This document shows positions 1 to 10,649 of a stretch of DNA of 64,000 nucleotides, piece by piece. The DNA comes from Brienomyrus brachyistius (Eukaryota > Chordata > Actinopteri > Osteoglossiformes > Mormyridae). The position numbers and the translations under genes are program-made. How positions within the stretch are numbered: position 1 is the stretch's first letter; each line of letters begins with the position of its first letter. Where the stretch lies: NCBI RefSeq assembly GCF_023856365.1, contig NW_026043020.1:1-64000 (forward strand). Reading direction: 5' to 3'. The notes beneath the pieces are model-generated. The model worked only from the letters and a program-made list of their open reading frames with translations. It did not search any database and had not been told where the DNA came from.

Positions 1-1729
1 GTTTAGAAGCTTTATGTCCAGTATTGTATAAATGCTGAAGCACAGTTAGGGTAGTTTCTTTGCAATGTTGTTCTGAATCTGCTGCTATTAAGATATCATC
101 CACGTATAGTAATACCTGACTATGTGATGGTATTTCACAGGTACTCATAGAGTATCTAAGGGCCATGGTATATACATGTGGACTTTCAGAAAATCCCTGA
201 GGGAGTCTAGTATATGTATATTTTTTCCCTTTATAGGTAAATCCAAATAAATGTTGAGAATCAGGGTGCAATGGTACTGAGAAAAATGCATTACTAAGAT
301 CCACTACTGAGAAGTAGCTTTTATCAGGAGTCAATGAGTTGAGCAATAAGTGTGGGTTAGGCACGTCTGGTGCTGCATGTTGCACTATGTTATTAACCGG
401 TCTTAAATCCTGCACCATGCGCCATTTCCCTGTATGTCCCTTCTGGACTGGAAAGATAGGAGTGTTGCAAGTGGCTTCAGGAGCCTCTCGCAATATTCCT
501 GATGCTAACATGTCTTGCACTACAGGGGCTATACCTTTTTCTGCTTCAGGTTTTAATGGGTATTGCCTAACTACCGGACGGTGTTCTGATTTCACAATTA
601 CTTTGTAAGGTGGAAACCCCTTTACCAGCCCTACATCAGTGGGGGAGGACGACCACAACCCTTCTGGGAGGCGATCTAGATCTGGACATGATCCCTCCTC
701 CAGGGTTGAAAAAATTTGTCAGGTTGGGTCCTTTAAGTGTGTGGTGGGAGTGGTTTGAACTCTCCATCCCAAAGGAAACCGCCACACATTGTGTTTCTCA
801 TCATAGCTCCAACAGGAGCCAGATACGGGTTGGTAGTCATTGTAACTGTGCATAGAATCTCGTAAGAACATCTCTACATCTCTCCACTGCATCTGGGGTG
901 GTTTTGAAAGAGATACGTGTGGTGTTCTCTCTCTAAATACAGCCTGTTGCTTGTTAGATAAAATGACTGAGGCTGCTGAAAACCCAGTGGTGGGGTTAAC
1001 ATACATATGTTGTAAGGTAATACAAGTGTCTTGGAGGGCATGAAACGTTTTGTCATAGACATAATCTGGTCCAAGGGTGTCTTTGTACCACATAGTGACG
1101 TGTAAGGCATCGTCAGGCATGAACTGGGCCTGTCTAGGGGACTGCTTTTCTCTAGTTTTCCGCAATAATTCTCGTGTCTGTGCAGTTCCCCCTAGGTCCA
1201 GAGACCAGTAATATTGTGGTGTTGTGGTTCCTTGCACAACATAAGCTTCTTCATTTACGATTGCTTTCATGCCAGTGGCTGTGGCAACCACGCTAATGCC
1301 CATTTGTACCATAAGGTCTCGGCCTAACAAGTTAACAGGACAAGAAGGGCTTATTAACACCTGTGCTTGACATTCAAGTCCAGTTTCCTTATCTTTTACT
1401 GCAACTGGGTTTGTTAACTGATGTCTGTCTGTCTGACCTCCTGCCGTTTTTATATTTATGACTGATGAAGAATATGTGACTCCGGGAGGACTGGAGGTTA
1501 GGACAGTCCTACATGCTCCAGTGTCACACAGACATTCATATACTTTGCCGTTTATGACTAACTTCCGACTTGGCAAGGTTTCCCACTGCCTTTCTGCTAA
1601 TAACTGACACACTGCTTGTAAATCTATTTCCTTATCTAAAAGGTCTTGTAAAGTGACCTCCGTTTCCTTTCTTAAAATCACCTCTGTTTTGCCTCGGATG
1701 GTGTCGGTAACAGGGGCCTCCGAGGGGGG
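1..1729 (-). pseudogene. pol: ERV pro-pol: aspartic protease, 2H-like domain, reverse transcriptase (partial)
   Basis: The frame follows directly on the gag UGA. From the methionine at 1681 the protease active-site motif CDTGA lies at about residues 52-56 and the C-terminal LLGRD motif at 118-122. Residues about 185-265 form an unexpected segment with two His-x-Thr/Ser motifs, LHVTM (His194) and PHVSL (His255), resembling the 2H phosphoesterase fold. A TGA at 719-721 interrupts the frame. Beyond it the same frame is open to the window edge and encodes RT with LPQGF and the catalytic YVDD (bases 95-106). RNase H and integrase would lie left of the window. RT copies the viral RNA and the protease matures Gag-Pol. 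The TGA is more likely a nonsense mutation than a second readthrough signal, but this is inference. Confidence 0.9.
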
Positions 1730-3200
1730 TCATTGATCATTGTTTTCAATGGAGTTTGGGTTATATGGTTGTTTCCCTACTCTACAATTCCTAGCTAAGT
1801 GTCCAGGTTTCCTGCATGTCCAGCAAATGTTATCTTGCTGAGACGAATTCCTGTAATTGTTTCTGAAAACACCTCTCCCCCTTCCTCGGCCTCTTGACCT
1901 TCCTCTGAATCCTCCCCTCCCCGGAGGATTCATTTGCACTAGCGCTACTACTTCTGAGGCGCTGAATATTGTGTCTGTCTTTTCCTGTTTCTGCGCTTTC
2001 TGCGCGTGTTGAGCATATTATAGTGCTTGTTGGACTGAACCAGTATTCTGATGTACCCAATGTTTGTCAAGATATTTTCGCAATTCGGGCTTTAGGCCTG
2101 CGACAAAAGCTCGTTTTAGCTGTTGTTGGTACACTCCTACTGCCTCTTCATCAAATGGGATCCCTGAGTTTCCTCTAAATACAACTCTCATTCTATCCAT
2201 AAAATCCTCAGGTTCCTCTCCATCTTTTTGTTTACATTGCGCTATTCGTCCATAGTCTGCGCGTCTTACGAAGGCTGTCTCTACCCTGTTTCGCAAGTCT
2301 CGTAATGCTTGTATGAGTTCCTGCGAGTCATGTGCTAAGACTTCATCATTATTACCATGTCCTGTGAAGTCTCCCGCTACACGTCCCCATTTATGGGTAA
2401 ACAACTGTCTGAGACATCTATACATTTCCCTGCCGTTCAAATGAAAACTACTTTGTAATTCTAGGATGGCAGTCCAAAACTCGGGTACCCCTTCTTCAAC
2501 CGGGGGTATTCCTTTTAAAGCCGCTGTTCTATCCTCAGCGGTCCAGGGTCTATATACTAACATAGTTTCGGGTCCTGCATTATTTGGGCCTCGATTTGGA
2601 TTTGCCACTTCTACGAGTGGACACACCAAATCATTCTCCCAGTCTTCCTGTTCTGTGTCATTTTTTGGATGCCAGCGTACTTTACTTGTCTCCAGATCCT
2701 TTAACGGATACAGAGAAGGGTTAGACCCTCGGGTCATCATTCGAGATGATTCCCCTCCTCCTATTTGTCGTCTATTTACAGCTGGAACTGGTGCAGGCGC
2801 AATCATTGGAATTTGTGGGGGCAGTAAGGGAACTGGAGCGGCAGAAGATTTTGTTGCCGTCTCCTCATCTAGTGTAATTAAAGTCGCCTGTAATTTTTTC
2901 TCCTTATTTCCCTTTTTTTGCTGTCTTTTATTATCTCTTAATTTACTCTGTTCTAACCATGCATCAGAAAAAACATATTCTTTTTTTCTGTCTTTACCTT
3001 CTTTCTTATTGGTAGTCTGTAACATCTCCAGTTTTAAGTTTCCCTGTAATTTTAATATATCTGGAGTGTGGAGTTTTCCTTCAAACCCATGTTTTTTTCC
3101 TCCATCTCTGACTACTTATTTGTCCTGATCCTGGCTTATATCCTTCCATAAACTTCTCATCTCCCTCTAGTTCCATTTGTTTACTTTGATTCTTCCCCAT
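1730..3200 (-). pseudogene. gag: ERV gag polyprotein with CCHC zinc knuckle, broken
   Basis: Gag begins at the ATG at 3200-3198, next to the leader; the second residue is Gly, suiting N-myristoylation and membrane targeting. After about 35 codons the frame shifts by one base near a run of seven A (about 3094-3105). The main frame then runs from 3025 to 2018, where a TAA interrupts it, and continues without a shift to the UGA at 1732-1730. The capsid part contains a major-homology-like stretch (QCKQKDGEEPEDFMDRMR). The C-terminus is a nucleocapsid with a Gly-Arg-rich basic tract and one CX2CX4HX4C knuckle (CWTCRKPGHLARNC) that would bind genomic RNA. With two lesions, intact Gag cannot be made from this copy. 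Confidence 0.9.
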
Positions 3201-3344
3201 TGTTACCTTTTAATGGATACACTACAAAAAATAAAAAATCCTAAAAGCAAGTCTCTGGCATGAGACCTCAGGAGGACACTAACACGGCCTTCTACTGCTC
3301 CCTATTAGAGCAGCGGTGTTAGTTTTCAGGGATGAAACCCGTCC

Positions 3345-3362
3345 TTGATCCTTCAGTCACCA
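3345..3362 (-). other. Retroviral primer binding site
   Basis: On the minus strand, 18 bases starting TGGTGACTGAAGG lie 3 bases downstream of the LTR edge. TGG is the complement of a tRNA CCA end, as expected for a reverse-transcription primer site. I could not match the remaining bases to a specific tRNA. Confidence 0.75.
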
Positions 3363-3365
3363 GTA

Positions 3366-4130
3366 TGTTGTTGCTTTTAGGGTGGATCGTGTAGGTTAAT
3401 CTAAAACCTATAAAAACACATCCACATACAACACTGTATATATTTCCAACAACGCCTACTTTCTCTCCCGGTTAATTTCGGCTAACCTCAACCACATGCA
3501 TGTCTTGGCCACCTACTTATTTAGGTGCCGTATCTCTCACTTGGCCACCTACTCACTTAGGTGCCATATCTCTCACCTGTATAGTGTGCTCTCTGATCCG
3601 TCACCGAGGTCCTTCAGACATCACCAGACGTCGAGCGCAGTTCTAACCACCGGCCTGATGACGAATTCACATCACAGGTCTTTCTTGCACCCGACTTCGA
3701 GTGGCTGTCGACAGACTTCGGTGTCGCTTCTCTCGGCGTACTGGAGACGTCTTCGGGGTTCCTCGGATCCGGCTCGAAGGACCAAATTCTATGTTGGGGA
3801 AAGCGCCCGGCGTTTCCACCCCAACTCCACATTTATGAGACACACACAGGTTACAGTTTTACTTGCAAGGGTACCCACACTCTCTGCAATGCAAACTACA
3901 GCAGAATGTGTTACAAAGGGTGGTTCCCCTTGTCTTCTTTATTTATAGTCAATGGGGGGCGCAAGAGAGGGAAGTGAGATTCTTATCTAAGTAGGCAGCT
4001 GTTAACCACCTACTTAGAGTACAATAGCTAAGAGTATGTGGCTAGAAGATAAGAAATAACGTATACATATATATTTACACTCATTGCTGATCATACAGAA
4101 ATGATTAACAACTGTTTCTTCAACCTAACA
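3366..4130 (-). repeat. ERV 5' LTR (about 765 bp)
   Basis: On the minus strand the element starts TGTTAGGTTG (outer edge, 4130) and ends CAACAACA (3366), giving the canonical TG...CA boundaries with a short imperfect inverted repeat. An AATAAA-type signal within TATAAATAAAG lies on the minus strand near 3940. The primer binding site follows 3 bases beyond the inner edge. The edges are read from motif structure only, because the partner LTR is outside the window. Confidence 0.8.
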
Positions 4131-4199
4131 GTCCCAAACACTTTTCCTGCATCAAAAGTCAAACTAGTCCCTATTCCTGCCATGAAAGGTTCACATAAT

Positions 4200-4519
4200 G
4201 TCACCGATACCTGAACCAACCATGTTTATCAGAGGATGCCAACCCTTTGGCTGCAGCTTTCTCTGCACACGCTGAGAGAGTCTTCAGTGTAGCAGGAAAA
4301 GATTTCAGGCCAGAAGATTGCAAATTAAATCATGAAACCTTTGAAGATATTATGCTGAATAAATGTAATAATAATGAAAAATTAGCAATGTGTATTGGAA
4401 TAAAGCATAATTGTATTTGCCATGACGTTTTGCTTTTCGCTGTAGTGCTATGGTTGAACGGAAAAACTTACTTTTGTGTGCATAAGAAAATAAATAGGAG
4501 GAACTACGAAACCAAGTAA
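4200..4519 (+). pseudogene. hAT-family transposase C-terminal fragment
   Basis: The plus frame from about 4208 gives a fragment with YLNQPC, an Asp-rich link and AHAERVFSVAGKDFRPE, followed by ETFEDIMLNKC. This is the dimerisation region of hAT (ZBED-like) transposases, where S-ERVFS-AG is the hallmark. The Trp usually present between DPL and this motif is missing, so a short internal piece is deleted. No BED finger or DDE core lies upstream. It is a dead fragment unrelated to the adjacent ERV. Confidence 0.75.
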
Positions 4520-5095
4520 TTCCTTTTACTATGTATACTTTTTCTTTAATGTTAAAAGATAGACAAACTAGTAATGGGCAAACAGCTCTTCGGCTCTTGA
4601 ATTAAATTATGCAGGTACTACAGCAAAATGCTCAAAAATACCAAAACACATCAAGAGCTAAATATGCAAAAACAATAAATACCTTCCTGTGGAAAAGGGG
4701 CAACATAAACCAAATGTAAAGTCACGAAAATCATGAAAATATAAAGTACACTTTACACACTTCATTTCTTTGAATTGAAATTAATTATATTCATCTACCT
4801 TCATACATTAATACAAGACATTATATGATTATAATGTTTGTTATTATCATATAATTTTTATTTAGGTATTATGTAGGTGCAGTTAATGTATAGTGTTACC
4901 TGATATATACTAATAAGCAGTAATACAATAAAAAGAGAGAAGAATGTCAGCTGTTCTCCAAGAAGTTACTGATTTCTTGGATGGCTAGAAGAACATCGAT
5001 TCAGTTCCCAAAAATCTGTAAGAACAATTTTTGAGGATCTGTATTTTCCATTGTTATTCTCAAAGGGCTGTCATCATGACTATTTTGCTTTTCAG
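4520..5095. other. AT-rich non-coding interval upstream of the immune receptor
   Basis: No coding or repeat signal was recognised. A signal-peptide exon for the downstream immune receptor should lie here or in a region I could not resolve, but no ATG followed by a hydrophobic stretch and a GT donor was found. Confidence 0.4.
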
Positions 5096-5389
5096 GTAAA
5101 GACTCCAACAGCAGGACTGTGGTACAGCAGCCTGTGTCTGACACATTGCAGCCAGGAGACTCTGTGAGCCTGCAGTGTACGATAGAGACTGGGAGCTGTG
5201 CAGGAGAACACAGTGTTTACTGGTTCAGACATGGATCAGGAGAATCCCTTCCTGGAGTCATTTACAGCCCTGGAAACAGCAGTGATGAGTGTGAGAAGAG
5301 CCCTGAGGCTGGATCTCCTACACGGAGCTGCGTCTACAGCCTCCCCAAGGGGAACCTCAGCCTCTCCGATGCTGGGACTTACTACTGCG

Positions 5390-5523
5390 CTGTGGCCATG
5401 TGTGGGGAGATGCTGTTTGGGAACGGCACATAGCTGGATATAGATGGTAACACCCAGTGTGGGGAGATGCTGTTTGGGAACGGCACACAGCTGGATATAG
5501 ATGGTAGCACCCAGTGTGGAGAG
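5390..5523 (+). repeat. 57-bp tandem duplication of J-like segment and splice donor
   Basis: Bases 5401-5446 recur at 5458-5503 with an offset of 57, keeping frame. Each unit includes FGNGT, LDID and a GT donor (5447 and 5504). A third partial match, 5504-5523, is the start of the intron. The breakpoints share the microhomology TGTGGRGAG, which fits a slippage duplication. Only the first copy carries the TAG. Confidence 0.88.
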
Positions 5524-5640
5524 TATATCTGCTTCAAAGTTTTATTTAGCTTATTCTGCTATTAAGACATTTATTTCTTTTTTTAATGTAATGAATTTTC
5601 TAATTTAAGTGCTTAAATTAAATTACACAGATGTTAATTT

Positions 5641-5828
5641 AATAATTATCCATCCATCCATCCATTTTCCAAACCGCTTATCCTATTGGGTCGCGGGGGG
5701 TCCGGAGCCTAATTTAATAATTATTTCAAATATTAATATCCATCCATCCATCCATTTTCCAAACCGCTTATCCTATTGGGTCGCGGGGGGTCCGGAGCCT
5801 AATTTAATAATTATTTCAAATATTAATA
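5641..5828 (-). repeat. 90-bp tandem duplication containing a SINE 3' tail
   Basis: Two nearly identical 90-bp units contain (ATCC)n followed by TTTTCCAAACCGCTTATCC and a G-rich core ending GGTCCGGAGCC. This is the reverse complement of the 3' end of the SINE seen whole at 12047-12322. The duplication lies in intron 1 of the NITR-like gene. Confidence 0.85.
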
Positions 5829-7511
5829 TAAATTGTTAAAATACAAAATACTAGAAGTTCATGTTAAAAATGGACTATTTACAAAACAACTGCTGTAATG
5901 TGTTATCGATTTGATCTTTAACTAATGTAATGTAAGCAAATGGGAAATGTGTCTCTATATCATTATGCTGAAATCTATCTCTTTGTTACAGGCTTTCAGA
6001 AGCTGCTGGATCCTCTTCACTCTGGCTTGCTGATAGTTTTATCTTGCAGCATTATTCTGAACGTTGCTCTCATTTGTATAAGATGTAAACTGACCTGTAC
6101 ACACTGTGCAGGTACGCTGCCCGGCTTTATGCACTCAGAAGGACAAAATGTAGATTTTAACAAATTATAGAAATATAAAATTGTTTTATGATAGATAACA
6201 TTTTCATATTAAAACCACTCTTGCAGGTAATACAGTTTTAAAATCCATTATTAAATCTCACCTTATTTATATAAACCTTTTTGTACTGTAAGATTTACAT
6301 TTTTGTATTATATCTTTCATATTTTGCAAAATCTATTGAAATATACATGTTGCAATAAGTTGCATATCAATAACTTTTATTACCAAGATCTCCTTTATAG
6401 CAATTTTATTATATATGATATATGAGAACAAATGACACGTATCCAAACATGCACACTTAAATTGACAGAAGTCATTTTTACTTTCATTTTTGAGACAAAA
6501 AGGATGTTGATTGCTTGAAAATTCGGAATGTTATCTGACCACGGTATGATACCGTGCGAAATTAAATAATATATTGATGTGTTATATATTTTAAACAGAT
6601 GAAAAGAACAGTGATATATCAAAAGTGGAATGGTCACGCAAGCAAGTATGTAATAAATATTTCAAATTACAAATCGTCAGTAAAACAAATGAACCTCAGA
6701 CTGATTTCCATCCTGGGATCAGCATTTTAAGTGCTATTTGTGAAAATAGGTAATAGCAAACCGATTTGATCCATCCAATTCTGCCATCTTTGTCTCCACA
6801 GTGCCATGACGAGGACACACTGAATTACGCTGCCCTGAACCTTAAGAAGCCAAAACCCAGGAGACAGAAGAAAGACGGGAATAATGACACTCTGTATTCT
6901 GACCTCCGCTACAGAGATTATGAATAAAGATGCTTCTCATTCATGTCAGTCACACAGAGTGTTCAGGGTGTAGCTTTAATAATGTTCAGAGGAGGGCAGG
7001 GGAGCCAGTGCTTCTGAGACTGAATCACGGGATTTTACGGAGCACCGGTGCTGAGTTTGGTGTCAGTGTGTTTGGGGCGCATTTTTACTGGAAGTGCAAA
7101 TGTTCAAGCCAGACTGGGGGCTGAGGGAGGGGGAGAGGGGAGCCACAGAGATTATTTCTTCATGGCATGGGGGGGAATAAGCGGCTTTAATGTTGTGGAA
7201 AGGCTGAGTTGCTGCAATCAGTTCTTTGATGTCACACATGCTTACTTGTCTCCCTTGTGTACCATGCTGAATGGTTTGGGGCAAACGCACAGGGACTGAT
7301 CGATTATATTAAACAGATGAAAGAAACTGAATGAAAATTTCAAGTGTTCTTAAATTACGTTTTTCATTTAATTGTGTGTTCTGGATGTATTTTTGAGTAT
7401 ATACATGTACCTGTATATGTACCTGTATATATACCTGTGTCGTTAATAACGATGTGGATAATTAAGAAAGAGGAGTTTTGTTTCTTGCTCCCTGTCTTGT
7501 TACTTGGCTCA

Positions 7512-7625
7512 CAAACATACACACACATAGACACACACACAAACATACACAGACACACAAACACACACACACATAGACACACACACACACAAACACACAT
7601 GCACACATGCACACACACACACTGC
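7512..7625 (+). repeat. (CA)n microsatellite, interrupted
   Basis: About 110 bases are almost pure CA dinucleotides with TAG and TG interruptions. The apparent open frames across it are low-complexity artefacts. Confidence 0.95.
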
Positions 7626-7854
7626 TACGGCTCTGTAAGAACACTACCATGCTCTTTTGTGTGAGTGGGGTGGGGGGTGTTAAATAAGATGAAAATGACA
7701 ATGGCTGTACTTTTGTTATGTCAGTTGTGTTTCTATAGTCATTGTATCATATTCCACAAGCTTTTTATTCTACAAGATGTACAAGCCAGTCAGTGTATTC
7801 AGTGGGGTGTTCAGGAGTCATTAGGTTCTGAAAAATGTCTTGCATTTAAAACAT

Positions 7855-8012
7855 AATGTACTTTTGAATACTTAAGTATTTTTAGATGCAAATACTCCAG
7901 TACTTTAACTGAAGTAAAAAATTAACTGAAAAACTTTGAGTATTATTTGACGAGGAGTATCTATACTTAACTCAAGTAGTGAAGTTGTGTACTTTGTCCA
8001 CCTCTGTCCAAA
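7855..8012. mobile_element. MITE remnant of a common teleost family
   Basis: The segment starts TACTTTTGAATACTTAAGTA and ends TGTACTTTGTCCACCTCTG, with internal inverted copies of ACTCAAGTA/TACTTGAGT type sequence. The ends are recognisable from many fish genomes, where this repeat has no coding capacity. Exact borders and a target duplication were not resolved. Confidence 0.55.
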
Positions 8013-8739
8013 AGTGACATACAGCTGTAAGCTGTTTGGGTTTGTTTGTCTGCTGAGTGCTTCTCTGCAGTGCTGCAGATGTTTCCACTGGTTAGATGCA
8101 GCTCAGGAAGACTGACCCACTGACTGCACTGTGCTGGACTCACTTTGCAAAGAGTAAAAACCACACAGACAGAACAATATCTGCTTCTTGTAAGACCCTG
8201 TTTCCTCTCTACCTCACCCAGGTCACGCTTTCAAGTATTCAGCCTAAGTTATTTTATCCAAACAAGCCACCATTATTATTCATGCAGCTGGACATTTGAC
8301 TGGAGCACATGATTGCTACATATCACTACTGTACATGGAACGGAATGTACAGTTTTCACAACAGAACTTTAGAAAAGCAAAATTCTCATCAGTCCACATC
8401 TCTAACCACCACACATCCTAGGGCTCCCATTTATAATGGTACATTTTTGTTTTATTCACATTCTTTTTCATCACACAGATAAACACCATCCATTAATCTT
8501 ACAGCATGTATCCTGGTCAGGGTGATGGGGACGACACCACCTATATCGAGTGTGATTTAAGGCCAAGACCTTAAAAGGGAGAGTCAAGACTGAGGCTTGT
8601 TACAAGAGCAGTGGGGCACAAAACAACAAACAACATCATTATGAATGTAAAATAAATGGATGTATATATAAATATAGGGTAATAATAGAAACAAAAAATA
8701 AGAATATATTACATACAGAGGAATATTATAGGAATATTA

Positions 8740-9480
8740 AAATTAACTTATACACAATCCTTAACTTATACACAATCCTATTGCATGTAACATTATTGCT
8801 CATGTGCCAGATATTAGCCTCCCAAAGGAAGCTGCCACACAGGGCATAATGCACTGGCTCAATGCAACACTGCACATCAGTGAATAAGGAGGAACAATAT
8901 TGCAGATCAGCAGCAGATAGAAACTGTATCAGAAGACAGTGAACAGGGGAAAAGTTCAATGAGCAGAGTGCAGATTATAAAGCCTGACTGCTGTGGGGCC
9001 CAATGACCTGCGGTACCGTTCTGTCACACGCCGGGTGTCTGAGTCTCTTACTGAAGGAGCTGCCCTTACGGGCCTCCATAGTCTGCTGGGGGGGTGAGAG
9101 GTGTCACATAAAATTGATGACAGCCTTGTTATCAGCCTGCTCTCATCCATCTACTCTACAGTGCCAAGGGACGCTCCTCCCTGATGATGAGAGGAGTCTA
9201 AGCATGTGGACATTTGGGATAATGTGAGTTCAGAACTGGATGGTCAGCTGTACGACTTCCAGTCTGTAGGCAGACTCATCACCTTCAGTTATGATGGCAA
9301 ACACAGTAGTATCACCTGCAAAATTCAGGATCTTCACTGGAGCAGCAGTGATTTGTGTAGAAATTGAAGAGAAGAGGGAGAGCACAGAGCCTGGAGGAGC
9401 TCAGTGCTGAGGGTCAGCGTGTCTGATGTGTGCTGTAAGCATACAGATGTCCTGCATTTGTGGAACATTTTGTTTGTGCT
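8740..9480 (-). mobile_element. Non-LTR retrotransposon (LINE) reverse-transcriptase fragment
   Basis: On the minus strand, from about 9480 downwards, the broken frame encodes GDTTVFAIITEGDESAYRLE (RT palm after the FADD motif), then a C-terminal region with CDTSHP and VTERYRRSLGPTAVRLYN. This is the end of a fish LINE polyprotein. It contains several stops and shifts and is 5' truncated. Confidence 0.75.
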
Positions 9481-9639
9481 GCTGTTTATATGTGTTGTTG
9501 ACGCTGCAGTCAGTAATTTTCCACTAGCAGTCTCACCTCTGCATTTTACAGGAAGACTGACCGACTGAGAGCAGGGTGTTTGTGTCTCTCTTCTCAGTGA
9601 GCGAAAACCACACAACCATCAGGTCCTCAGCTCAGGCCC

Positions 9640-10640
9640 ACTGCTTCACTAGAAAAACCACAAAGGGTATTTTTATCTAAAAGTGGGTGAGCAAGTGAGA
9701 TGTTATTGACAGCATGAATTTGTCTACTAACATTTTAAATTCAAACCTAAAAAGCAGTATGTCCAGGATGTCAGTAATTACATTTAGTCAGTATGAACAA
9801 TTTGGGTGCAATAATATAGAATAATGTAGAATTTTGCATAATTCAGTTAATACCAGTAAGATACCGATCATTAACACTATAAGGTCATGTTGCTGAATCT
9901 CATTGTTAAAGTTAAATGAATCTACGCATTTTTATACACACAAGACTGTGCTTAGTTCATCTTTCAGTCAAAATCACACAGTGAGGCAAATCTGACCATC
10001 TTAATTGTTTTTGCTTGTGTGGAATGGCATCCCATGCAGGCCTGTGCTCTGTGCTTCCTGGGACAGGTCCCACCCTCTCCAGACCCCGATGAGAATTAGT
10101 AGTCGCTGGATAAAAGATTGACAAAAGATAAAAATACAAAAGTCATTCTTGCTGTCTAACCTCTGATTACTGCATGACATTTCTGATTTCTGATAACTGA
10201 TAAGTAGAAAATATGTTTAGTCTCTTGCTTGGTGGTAAGAAAAAAGGAGAACCACAAAGAGCACAGTCATTTTCAAGGTTATTTCTCACTGGTCAGTGTG
10301 AAAGGCTGCGTCATTAATATAACGCCGGGCTCAGCACAGTGACTGCACCTGCGCTGCACTGTAGAACACAAGCCAGGCTGCAGACCATCAGCCCTGAAAG
10401 TTAAAACAGGACTCGTATGTGTGTCATGTGGTGTTTAATAAAAATTTACAGGACAGAACATAGTGGATTCAGTTTCCTTTGCTCTTACACTCCCAGTCCA
10501 AAGTGTGGCCACGACTGCTGTCAATGCATCTGTCTCTTTTTTCACCTTAATTTTTCACCTGTGTTATTCACCTTAATATCAAAAGGCTCCAAAGCAGTAC
10601 AGTAATGCAGAACAAATATTGTAACTAACAAGGAAGTGGG
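9640..10640. other. Non-coding interval, nothing recognised
   Basis: AT-rich DNA without a convincing gene. Short stretches near 8095-8180 and 9550-9620 resemble each other (AAGACTGACC, then AAAACCACACA), suggesting an old duplication, but I could not assign it to a family. Confidence 0.35.
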
Positions 10641-10649
10641 GAGGTAATG

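Larger units (their letters stand above)
1..4130 (-). mobile_element. Endogenous retrovirus, 5' part (LTR-PBS-gag-pro-RT), truncated by window edge
   Basis: Read on the minus strand, the order is LTR (4130-3366), primer binding site (3362-3345), leader, gag (3200-1730), then protease, an extra domain and reverse transcriptase down to base 1. The rest of pol, any env and the 3' LTR lie outside the window, so the target-site duplication cannot be tested. Gag and pro-pol share one reading frame separated by a single UGA, the readthrough layout typical of gamma- and epsilon-type retroviruses. Coding lesions are a one-base frameshift near 3100, a TAA at 2018-2020 and a TGA at 719-721. This copy is therefore old or at least defective. 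The exact ERV clade is not assigned. Confidence 0.93.
5096..6927 (+). pseudogene. Novel immune-type receptor (NITR)-like gene, four exons, stop in J-like segment
   Basis: Exon 1 (5096-5446, or to 5503) encodes an Ig V domain: first Cys in SLQC, core Trp in VYWFRHG, DAGTYYC for the second Cys, then a J-like FGNGT. Exon 2 (about 5992-6112) encodes one membrane segment (SGLLIVLSCSIILNVALIC). Exon 3 (6599-6645) and exon 4 (6802-6927) encode a cytoplasmic tail with LNYAAL, an ITIM, and TLYSDL, an ITIM-like tyrosine. All introns are GT-AG and phases agree. One V domain with a J-like end, a TM and ITIMs is the teleost NITR plan, an inhibitory receptor of innate lymphoid cells. A TAG at 5431-5433 sits after FGNGT, where the next copy has CAG. 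No leader exon was found. I call it a probable pseudogene or null allele; other fish ITIM Ig receptors remain possible. Confidence 0.8.

Noticed and set aside
2466..3128. 220-codon plus-strand frame
   Set aside because: Shadow of minus-strand gag; no family features.
7364..7701. Cys/Val-rich and His/Thr-rich small proteins
   Set aside because: Translation of the CA microsatellite.
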